Assembly (NCBI GenBank): GCA_947379895.1 | Contig: CANCPA010000027.1 | Span: forward strand, 1-35,378 | From: Chitinophagaceae bacterium | GTDB taxonomy: Bacteria > Bacteroidota > Bacteroidia > Chitinophagales > Chitinophagaceae | DNA length: 35,378 nucleotides | Direction: 5' to 3' | Shown here: one piece after another, positions 28,501 to 35,378 of the stretch | Layout of the letters: each line of letters begins with the position of its first letter | Numbering within the stretch: the stretch's first letter is position 1 | Notes under the pieces: model-generated | What the model saw: the letters and a program-made list of their open reading frames with translations, nothing else | The model's database searches: none | Told to the model about the DNA's origin: nothing | Position numbers and translations under genes: made by a program

Positions 28501-31500
28501 CAACTAACAGAATCCCCATCATGAGTAGTATCAGATTTGTAAATACTATTATTCGCACCAATTATTGTATTTCCATTAACTATCCATTGATAAATTGGAT
28601 TGCTGCCCCCATTTACAGATGTTGCAGTGTAGGTAATAGTATCTCCCAAACAGCTATTGCTATTATTGGTAAGAATTGTAATACTTGGTACAACTTTCGA
28701 AACCACAGAATCTATGATGATATTACTAGTATCAATTGATTTCGCAATACACGGAACCGTACTAGTTAGTATACAACTAATTTGATCACCAATATTTGAT
28801 GGTAGATATGAAAAAATACTATCCTTACCACCTAACAAAACAGGCTTACCGTTAAGCAACCATTGATAAGTCGGATTACTGCCCCCATTAATAACAGTTG
28901 ACTTAAAGTTGATAGCAGTACCCGCACAGGCATGTGTTGCATCGGAAGTAATCGTAATAGAAGGATTTATCTTGTTGATAATGGAATCTACAATTGTATT
29001 ACTTGTATCAATTGCATTTGTCGCACAAGTGGCATTACTTGTAAGTACGCAATAGATAGAATCAAAATTTAAAAGACTATTTGTACTGTAAGTCAGACTG
29101 TTAGCACCTACTATTGCTAAATTGTTTTTGTACCATTGATAAGTAGGTGCAAAGCCTGTATCAGTGGCAGTAGCAGTAAACGTAATATTAGTACCCTGAC
29201 AGACATTCGTAACATTCGCTACTATATTAATGCTAGGAGAAACGTATGGAATAACAGTAATTGTGGCAATATTATAAATACTGTCACAGCCTTGAACACT
29301 CCTGACGGTATCCCTTACAACAGTAGATATATTATAAGTAATCCCCTTATAGCGTACACTATTGCATCCTGAAAGAAGAGTACTTTTTGTAATAGGAGTG
29401 ATAGGAGTGATAGTAATATTAGTTATTGTATAAACACTGTCACAGCCCTGAGTACTCTTTAGAGTATCCTTAACAATGGTAGAATTGAAATAATTAATAC
29501 CATTATAAACAATACTGTTACAACCCGAAAGCTTAATACTATTTGTAATTGGACTAATCAGTGTAATAGTGATAGTGGCTACATTATAAATACTATCACA
29601 GCCCTGATTTGTCTTAATTGTATCCTTAACAATTGCAGAATTCGTATAAACTACCCCTTTATAAAGCACATGATTGCAGTTAGCCAATACAATATTTTTG
29701 ACAATGGGCTTTGTTATATTGATTGTCGTAATGTTGTAAACACTATCACATCCCTGTGTAGTTCTGATTGTATCCCTTATAATACTTGAATCAGTATAGG
29801 TAATACCCTTATAAACTACACTGTTGCAACCCGACAGAGTACTATTATTCGTAACAGTAGTAATTGACTTAATAGTGATTGTTGCAATAGTATAAATACT
29901 ATCGCATCCCGCAGTAGCCCTAGTTGTATCCCTAACAATGGTAGAATTGTTATAGGTAATGCCATTATAGGTAACAGTATTACAGCCCGTTAATTTAATT
30001 GAATTTGTCGTTGGCGTAATACTCGTAATATTAATTGTAGTGATGTTAAAGATACTGTCACATCCTTGAATGCTTCTTAGGGTATCTCTCAAAGTATCGG
30101 AACTATAATAGGTAATGCCCTTATAATAAATCTTGTTACATCCTGTTAAAATAATATTTCTAGTAATTGGAGTTAAATTAGCAATATTAATTGTTGCCAC
30201 ATTATAGATGCTGTCGCAGCCGAGGCTAGTCCTTACTGTGTCCTTTACGATCGTAGAATTTGTATAAATAATACCCTTATAAATTACATTGTTACAACCC
30301 GACAAACTGATAGTATTGGTAACTTGAGCAATATTCGAAATTGTAATGGTGGTTATCGAATAAACACTGTCGCAACCCTGAACACTCTTTAAAGTATCCC
30401 TAAGAATAGTAGATTTTAAATAGCCAATCCCCTTATAAACCGCACTATCGCATCCGAATATGGCTACTTTATTAGTAACTGCAGAAATTGGAGTCACTGA
30501 AATGGTAGTAACATTATAAATACTATCACAGCCTTGTACACTCTTTAAAGTGTCCTTTAAAACAGTGGAACTATAATAGTAAACTCCTAGATAAAAGATT
30601 TTATTGCATCCTGTCAATAAGAGATTGTTAGTGATAGGTACAATTGGAATGACTGAAATTTTGACAATATTGATCACACTGTCACATCCTTGAAAACTTC
30701 TTAATGTATCTCTGAAAAAGGTTGAAGAGGTATAAGATTTACCATTATATACCACCATACTACAGCCCGACAAATTTATATTATTGGTAATAACAGTAAG
30801 TGGTGTAATGAAAATAGAAGCCCTTGTATAAATACTGTCACAGCCCTGAATACTCTTTAAGGTATCCCTTACTAATTTGGTGCTATTATAAGATTTGCCA
30901 TGATAAACTACGGTATTACAACTAGTAAGGATGGTGTCCTTAATTATTGGAGTAATCTTAGAAACAACGATATTAGCAATCGTATAAATACTATCACATC
31001 CTTGCCAACTCTTTAAGGTATCTATAATTATCTTAGAATTAGTATAAGTAACTCCATTATAATAAACACTATTACATCCTGACAAAGGAACAATATTAGA
31101 TTTTGGTGTAATTGGTGTAATAGTAATCGTCGCAATGTTATAAATGCTGTCACAACCCTGAGTACTGCTGACTGTATCCTTGACAATGGTAGAACTAGTG
31201 TAAGTTTTCCCCTTATAGTTCACACTGCTACATCCTGACAAAGAACTATAAAGTGTTGTTGGTTTCAGATTTAAAATTGAAATGGTGACAATTTCATATA
31301 TACTGTCACAACCTTGCCTACTCTTGAGCGTATCTAAAACCAAGGTGGAATTTGTATAGCTAATTCCATTATAGATTACACTACCTCCACAACCTATTTT
31401 AGTAACGTATTTAATGATAGGCGTAATTTGGGTAATGTTTATTGTGGTCACATTATAACTGCTATCGCATCCTTGTATGGTCCTGATTGTATCCCTGATT

Positions 31501-34500
31501 ATGGTTGATTGGGTATACAAAATGCCATTAAATGACACACTGTTACAACCTGTTACTAGACTATCCTTGGTTTTAGGTGAAACAGGGGCAATGTTTATAT
31601 TAGTAATGTTATAGATACTGTCACATCCATTTACACTCTTGATAGTATCACTTAATACAAAGGAACTGAGGTAGGTCACACCCAGATAATACACCTTATT
31701 ACATCCTGAAATGGTTGAACTATTCGTCTTTGGAGTAATAAGGTTAATAGCGATTGATATGTTGTTAATTACACTATCACATCCCTGAACACTCCTCATT
31801 GTGTCCTTGAAATTGGTTGATTGAGTATAGGTTTTACCCTTGTAAACAATACTATTACAACTTGATAAATTAATGTTATTGGAAACTATAGAAAGTGGAT
31901 TAATAATAATTGAAGCCGACTTATAGATACTGTCACAGCCTTGTACACTCTTGATAGTATCCCTTACTAAGGTACTGCTTACATAAATTTTTCCATTATA
32001 AACGATACTTGTACAACTACTTAATATGGTATCTTTTAAAACAGGAGTAATTGGTGTAATTGAAATGGTTGCAATATTATAAATGCTGTCACAACCCTGA
32101 GTACTCCTTACTGAATCCCTTAATAGGGTAGTTTTGGTATAAGTAATCCCCTTGTAAACAACACTGTTGCAACCAGATAAAGAAACACTATTTGTGACGA
32201 CATTGATAGGAGTAATTGTGATTACAGTAGAATGATAAACACTATCACATCCTTGTACACTCTTTATGGTATCTTTCACCGTGGTAGAACTCAAATAAGT
32301 TACCCCAAGATAGAACACTTTATTGCATCCCGAGTAGTATGTATTTGTCGTTTTAGGAGTGATTGGAGTAATTACTATTGATACATCATTAATGACACTA
32401 TCACACCCCTGTATAGTCTTTGTCGTGTCCTTAAAGTTTGTAGATTGAGTATAAGTCTTACTCTTATAAATAACACTATTGCAACTAGATAAAGTAATGT
32501 TTTGATTGGAAGGAGTAATTAAATTAACTGTAATTGTTGCAATATTATAAATACTGTCACAACCTTGCCAACTAATAACCGTGTCTTTTACAATTGTTGA
32601 ATTATAATAAGTCTTACTCTTATACACAACACTATTACAACCCGACAAAGTAATTGAATTAGTTGTCGGTTTTTGATTTGTTATGTTTAGAGAAACAATA
32701 TTATAAATGCTATCACACCCTTGTACACTCTTAACTGTATCCTTTACAATACTAGATTTAGTATAAGTGGTGCCATTATATACAATACTTCCACCACAAG
32801 TAGATTGAGTGATTGTATTGGTAGTAGGGGATATTGGAGTAATGTTTATTGTTGTAATATTATAAATACTATCGCACCCTTGAACGCTTTTTAAAGTATC
32901 CCTAACAATTGTTGACTTGATATATAATGTCCCATTTAAAAATACGCTGTTACATCCTGTTACGCTTGCGTTCTTTGTGTTAGGAATAATCTGCGAAATA
33001 TTAATTGTTGTAGTCCTATATACACTATCACACCCTTGCACACTCTTCAAGGTGTCTTTTAAATTAGTAGAACTATAATAAGTAATACCTTGATAATATA
33101 CCTTATTACATCCTGTCAATAAAATATTACTAGTCTTAGGAATTAGATTTGTCACTGTAATTGTTGCAATATTATAGATACTGTCACACCCCTGAATACT
33201 TCTTATTGTATCCCTCACTAAAGTAGATTGAGTGTAGGTTTTCCCACTATATACAACAGAATTACAGCTTGATAAATAAATATTATTAGTGGTAATGTAG
33301 ATAGGCGAAATAAGAATAGATGCCACCCTATAGATACTATCACATCCTTGTACACTCCTTAAAGTATCTCTGACTAAAGTAGTATTATTGAATGTAATTC
33401 CATTGTAAACGATGCTATTACAACTTGTCAGAATAGTGTCTTTTCTTATAGGATTAATTTTAGTAATCAAAATGGTAGCTATCGTATAAATACTATCACA
33501 TCCTTGTGTACTTCTAACCGTATCTTTTACAACTGTAGAATTTAGGTAAGTAATTTCGTTATAAACAAGACTATTGCAACCTGATAAATTTATGGTATTG
33601 GTACTAGCAATTAATTTGTTAACAATAATAGAATTACTAATAGCAGAGTCTTTCAAACGACAGTTCGCATTACTGATTAGGATACATTTTACTGAATCGC
33701 TATTTGCAATATTATTAGTCGTCCAACTACTATTGATTGCACCAGTTACAATAAATCCATTTTTAAGCCATTGATAATTCGGATTATTGCCCCCGTTAAA
33801 TTGATTGGCAGTAAAAGTGATATAAGCACCACTACAAACAATATTGTTTGTAGCCTTGATAGTAATAATAGGTGTGACAATAGGATTTACAGTCTCTGTA
33901 ACCATATTACTCAATGCCGTATCCTTTGTTTGGCAAACATTGTCTGCTGTTAATTTACAGATGATATTGTCATTGTTCGAAGGACTATATGTAAAACTTT
34001 TAGTTGTTGCACCATTTACAGCTGCACCTCCTTTAATCCATTGATAAGCAGGACTCGTACCACCATTTATTGGTGTTGCGGTTAAGGTTACAGTATTCCC
34101 CAAACATACAGTATCTGAAGTTGTAGTGATAGAGATACGAGGAGTAACAGGAGTACAGAAATTAAAACCCGTCATGCTATCACTACCTACCGCATTCATT
34201 ACTTTAACATAACCACTTGTCCCATTGCTCACAATAGCCATAATAGTCGTATCGTTCAAAACAGTAAATGTCTTAACAGGGGTTCCTCCAAGTGTAACTG
34301 CATTTGTTCCTGAAAAAGAGGTTCCTTTAATGGTTATAATACTATCAGAACTTGAAGTCTTAGGATAAAAGGAAGTTATAAGTGGTGGGTAAATCACATT
34401 AAAATAAACCTTATTACTTACTGCTTTATTAGTAATTGTACAGTTAGCAGTACTATTAATAACACACCAAATACTATCTCCATTTTGAATTGCTCCATCA

Positions 34501-35378
34501 ACATAAATAGAACTATTCAGACCAACCTGAATATTGTTTTTATACCATTGATAGCTTGGATTGATTCCCCCATTTGTTATTGTAGATGTTAATGTTACAC
34601 TCTTTCCAGGATTTATTATAGTAGAAGTAGTTGAAACTATAATTATAGGTGTAATCTTTGGATTAACAGTTAATTGTAGTATAGCGATACTATCACATCC
34701 AACTGCATTTGTTAAGTAAGATTTATAGATTCCTTGATTTGTATAGTTTGAACCATTGAAAGTATAGGCATCTCCTTCACATATACTTGCATTTGTAACC
34801 GACGAACTGCTATCCTTTAGTGAAAGAACCAAAATCGCAGCACTATCGCAACCAATACTATTAGAAAGATGAGAATAATAAGTACCGCTATTTGAATAAA
34901 CAATACCATTAAACAAATAAGAAGTTCCCTTACAGATACTTACTTTAGTGATTGACGAACTACTGTCCTTTACAGTCAAAATTAATTTAGCCGCACTATC
35001 ACAACCAATACTATTAGCAAGATGCGCAATATAAGTTCCTGAAGTTGAATAAATACTACCATTAAAAAGTAATGAGCTTCCTTGACAAATAGTATCATAG
35101 GTTATGGAATTGCTACTCGGTTTTACTGCTAACATCAAAGTAGCAATACTGTCGCAACCTTCAATATTTAATAAGTGTGATTTGTAAACACCCGCAGTTG
35201 TATAGATATTTCCGTTAAACAAATAACTTACTCCCTGACATATTGTATCCTTTGTTAATGAAGAAGTAGTGTCTTTTTTAGTCAAGATTAAGGTTGCCAC
35301 ACTATCACAACCTGCAGCATTCGTCAAATGAATAAGGTAGCTACCTGCCTTTGTGTAGGTAGAACCATTAAAAGTATA
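25590..35378 (-). CDS. Giant T9SS adhesin-like protein with Cys repeats and Ig-like domains (5' end outside window)
   Basis: The frame is open from its stop at 25590 to the right edge, giving at least 3,262 codons; the true start lies beyond 35378. From N- to C-terminus the order is as follows. 51-aa repeats with SIC...FNG.Y...GCDS lie at about 34680-35378. An Ig-like domain comes next, then an IPT/TIG-type domain (about 34165-34395) and two Ig-like domains (to 33621). Twenty-eight repeats of about 52 aa lie at 29253-33620. Six Ig-like domains follow (about 27610-29252), with YQW and a Cys pair. A beta-rich section starts NVWTGANDNLWNHNSNWC. A type A T9SS sorting domain ends the protein (about 25590-25860, VFPNPV and a final KTRIVVN). 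It should be secreted and held on the cell surface, with a stalk-like adhesin role by inference. Each repeat carries two cysteines, suited to one disulfide per repeat. Confidence 0.92.
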   Translation of the reverse strand, partial: YTFNGSTYTKAGSYLIHLTNAAGCDSVATLILTKKDTTSSLTKDTICQGVSYLFNGNIYTTAGVYKSHLLNIEGCDSIATLMLAVKPSSNSITYDTICQGSSLLFNGSIYSTSGTYIAHLANSIGCDSAAKLILTVKDSSSSITKVSICKGTSYLFNGIVYSNSGTYYSHLSNSIGCDSAAILVLSLKDSSSSVTNASICEGDAYTFNGSNYTNQGIYKSYLTNAVGCDSIAILQLTVNPKITPIIIVSTTSTIINPGKSVTLTSTITNGGINPSYQWYKNNIQVGLNSSIYVDGAIQNGDSIWCVINSTANCTITNKAVSNKVYFNVIYPPLITSFYPKTSSSDSIITIKGTSFSGTNAVTLGGTPVKTFTVLNDTTIMAIVSNGTSGYVKVMNAVGSDSMTGFNFCTPVTPRISITTTSDTVCLGNTVTLTATPINGGTSPAYQWIKGGAAVNGATTKSFTYSPSNNDNIICKLTADNVCQTKDTALSNMVTETVNPIVTPIITIKATNNIVCSGAYITFTANQFNGGNNPNYQWLKNGFIVTGAINSSWTTNNIANSDSVKCILISNANCRLKDSAISNSIIVNKLIASTNTINLSGCNSLVYNEITYLNSTVVKDTVRSTQGCDSIYTIATILITKINPIRKDTILTSCNSIVYNGITFNNTTLVRDTLRSVQGCDSIYRVASILISPIYITTNNIYLSSCNSVVYSGKTYTQSTLVRDTIRSIQGCDSIYNIATITVTNLIPKTSNILLTGCNKVYYQGITYYSSTNLKDTLKSVQGCDSVYRTTTINISQIIPNTKNASVTGCNSVFLNGTLYIKSTIVRDTLKSVQGCDSIYNITTINITPISPTTNTITQSTCGGSIVYNGTTYTKSSIVKDTVKSVQGCDSIYNIVSLNITNQKPTTNSITLSGCNSVVYKSKTYYNSTIVKDTVISWQGCDSIYNIATITVNLITPSNQNITLSSCNSVIYKSKTYTQSTNFKDTTKTIQGCDSVINDVSIVITPITPKTTNTYYSGCNKVFYLGVTYLSSTTVKDTIKSVQGCDSVYHSTVITITPINVVTNSVSLSGCNSVVYKGITYTKTTLLRDSVRSTQGCDSIYNIATISITPITPVLKDTILSSCTSIVYNGKIYVSSTLVRDTIKSVQGCDSIYKSASIIINPLSIVSNNINLSSCNSIVYKGKTYTQSTNFKDTMRSVQGCDSVINNISIAINLITPKTNSSTISGCNKVYYLGVTYLSSFVLSDTIKSVNGCDSIYNITNINIAPVSPKTKDSLVTGCNSVSFNGILYTQSTIIRDTIRTIQGCDSSYNVTTINITQITPIIKYVTKIGCGGSVIYNGISYTNSTLVLDTLKSRQGCDSIYEIVTISILNLKPTTLYSSLSGCSSVNYKGKTYTSSTIVKDTVSSTQGCDSIYNIATITITPITPKSNIVPLSGCNSVYYNGVTYTNSKIIIDTLKSWQGCDSIYTIANIVVSKITPIIKDTILTSCNTVVYHGKSYNSTKLVRDTLKSIQGCDSIYTRASIFITPLTVITNNINLSGCSMVVYNGKSYTSSTFFRDTLRSFQGCDSVINIVKISVIPIVPITNNLLLTGCNKIFYLGVYYYSSTVLKDTLKSVQGCDSIYNVTTISVTPISAVTNKVAIFGCDSAVYKGIGYLKSTILRDTLKSVQGCDSVYSITTITISNIAQVTNTISLSGCNNVIYKGIIYTNSTIVKDTVRTSLGCDSIYNVATINIANLTPITRNIILTGCNKIYYKGITYYSSDTLRDTLRSIQGCDSIFNITTINITSITPTTNSIKLTGCNTVTYNGITYNNSTIVRDTTRATAGCDSIYTIATITIKSITTVTNNSTLSGCNSVVYKGITYTDSSIIRDTIRTTQGCDSVYNITTINITKPIVKNIVLANCNHVLYKGVVYTNSAIVKDTIKTNQGCDSIYNVATITITLISPITNSIKLSGCNSIVYNGINYFNSTIVKDTLKSTQGCDSVYTITNITITPITPITKSTLLSGCNSVRYKGITYNISTVVRDTVRSVQGCDSIYNIATITVIPYVSPSINIVANVTNVCQGTNITFTATATDTGFAPTYQWYKNNLAIVGANSLTYSTNSLLNFDSIYCVLTSNATCATNAIDTSNTIVDSIINKINPSITITSDATHACAGTAINFKSTVINGGSNPTYQWLLNGKPVLLGGKDSIFSYLPSNIGDQISCILTSTVPCIAKSIDTSNIIIDSVVSKVVPSITILTNNSNSCLGDTITYTATSVNGGSNPIYQWIVNGNTIIGANNSIYKSDTTHDGDSVSCILTSNAYCTVSPTAKSNYLKDTVTKITVPSISISTNSMTICSGFRVKFNSVISNAGSNYSYQWNRNGIAIKGAVDSTYTTDSLADNDHITCTLITNGKCFIPQKITSNSITETVFPSVMPSITIVPNATTICIGSAISFSTVIKNEGTTPTYKWYKNGLLVDSLNANYSYIVSSSTIDTVYCIINSNASCLIQASMKSNIVYDTATSKMVPSIIITSNTSTVCSSSTVTFTATSVNGGSTPYYQWQKNGVNVGSNNPVYLASGLLDNDSINCVLTSSYSCILSNKVSSNKLGIHILKNVWTGANDNLWNHNSNWCNNVVPNASEDVVIPVISNNNYPTLLADAQVGNLRIDSSATLNINGNTLTLKGDIVGKGNLIGSSTSSIVVNSVSTPTLRFNPATYDSILNSLTINGSGGAILASGVGITKSLNLNAGNLNLNDNHLTLKSTSISNTAIVGPVANGASITGNVTIERFIPAGNVGYRDIGTGGVFNVGSVFDNWQERGNNATSYGTFISGNYIDSLTGIDSAKNANGNIGLYEYVDYNWIPINNTRRVLLDPYLGYQLWIGGNRNSQQLVGYEPMLTTLRTTGQLVTGTITYSSNGVAGVYNSATSKILSFPGNGSFIANPYASPIDWNSLTSSGITKNYYYHDPTITQNGVNYTAFNSLSNTNSNPTASHINRYIQPGQAFWVLNNNIPNATRQLIITENNKVTNQAFTSIFGIGNMINPNRISVSLWKKSANGNIDNMDGAVAVFDNNFSKSIGDEDAKKMLNTGENVSFIEQAGTLCIDGLPIPKNNDTLPLKLTQLKIDTNYILRIDMQDYLTKGFDVAILDKLTNTKAALFSGTNQIYFTPTITSYSNRFNLLFSRIKDTTITSIATDNEKGSITVFPNPVTNRNITVQLKDIADGNYSIVLYDVIGKRVLRKEIINNVGLNKTIDYQINLPAYIKSGLYFLLVENAKGDKIGKTRIVVN
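29253..33620 (-). repeat. Array of 28 tandem ~156-bp coding repeats
   Basis: Twenty-eight units encode about 52 aa each: 25 of 52, two of 53 (with an extra residue at CGGS) and one of 50. Together they make 1,456 residues, which equals the 4,368 bp of the array. The consensus is SGCNSVVYKGITYTNST, then (V/L)(K/R)DT, then (K/R)SVQGCDSIYNIATITI. Fixed positions are two Cys per unit, the NG/KG turn, the DT pair and GCDS. Subtypes recur in order. Units 2-7 (32526-33464) and 11-16 (31119-32057) share the same A-B-C-D-E-F order, units 8-9 repeat B-C, and units 18-20 repeat A-B-C. Confidence 0.9.
34688..35378 (-). repeat. Array of 153-bp coding repeats near the protein's visible N-terminus
   Basis: The GCDS motif recurs exactly every 153 bp (codon starts 35312, 35159, 35006, 34853, 34700), a 51-aa unit. 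Each unit carries SIC or TIC, then a Y/L-FNG turn, a G(T/V/I)Y segment and GCDS-(I/V/A)A. The unit type is related to the 52-aa array but forms its own class, separated from that array by Ig-like and TIG domains. The array continues beyond the right edge of the window. Confidence 0.85.

Noticed and set aside
29253-33620. CRISPR-like or non-coding satellite reading of the long repeat array
   Set aside because: The 156-bp units keep one open frame on the minus strand with conserved amino acids and mostly silent base changes, so they are protein-coding.

Overview
This window is AT-rich (about one third G+C by eye). Its gene families point to a member of the Bacteroidetes, most likely a Chitinophagaceae- or Sphingobacteria-like bacterium: SusC/SusD pairs, an ECF sigma/FecR switch, a DUF5686 protein, a TonB receptor, and long secreted proteins with type IX secretion (T9SS) C-terminal sorting domains. 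No rRNA, tRNA, insertion sequence, integrase or CRISPR array was seen.

Layout. 1-201 (-): N-terminus of a lipoprotein di-haem cytochrome-c peroxidase that runs off the left edge. 571-7978 (-): a nutrient-uptake locus read from right to left as ECF sigma factor, FecR anti-sigma factor, SusC porin with an N-terminal signalling (STN) domain, SusD lipoprotein and a small lipoprotein. It carries no glycosidase. 8562-10051 (-): a conserved hypothetical protein behind a BadF/N-acetylglucosamine-kinase-like enzyme. 10308-12800 (+): a DUF5686 outer-membrane protein. 13158-14995 (+): a 39-residue one-helix membrane protein overlapping the start of a sodium:solute symporter. 15175-17241 (-): a TonB-dependent receptor. 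17716-17967: six tandem 42-bp repeats lying just before an unrecognised 319-aa gene (18007-18966, +).

19105-35378 (-) is a surface/secreted block of three genes in one direction. The first is a giant adhesin-like T9SS protein of more than 3,260 residues, open at the right edge. The second is a 1,676-aa T9SS protein that joins twelve NHL repeats to a GH5 glycosidase domain. The third is a PKD-domain lipoprotein. In the giant protein I count 28 consecutive repeats of about 52 aa (29253-33620). Their subtypes recur in the same order, which shows that multi-repeat blocks were duplicated. A related 51-aa repeat array lies nearer the N-terminus.

Most worth a second look: the NHL-GH5 fusion, the higher-order structure of the giant repeat array, the very small gene coupled to the symporter, and the 42-bp repeat array. 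The unit length of that array is close to four DNA helical turns, and it sits directly upstream of a gene of unknown function. I see no clear self-contained new defence or mobile system.
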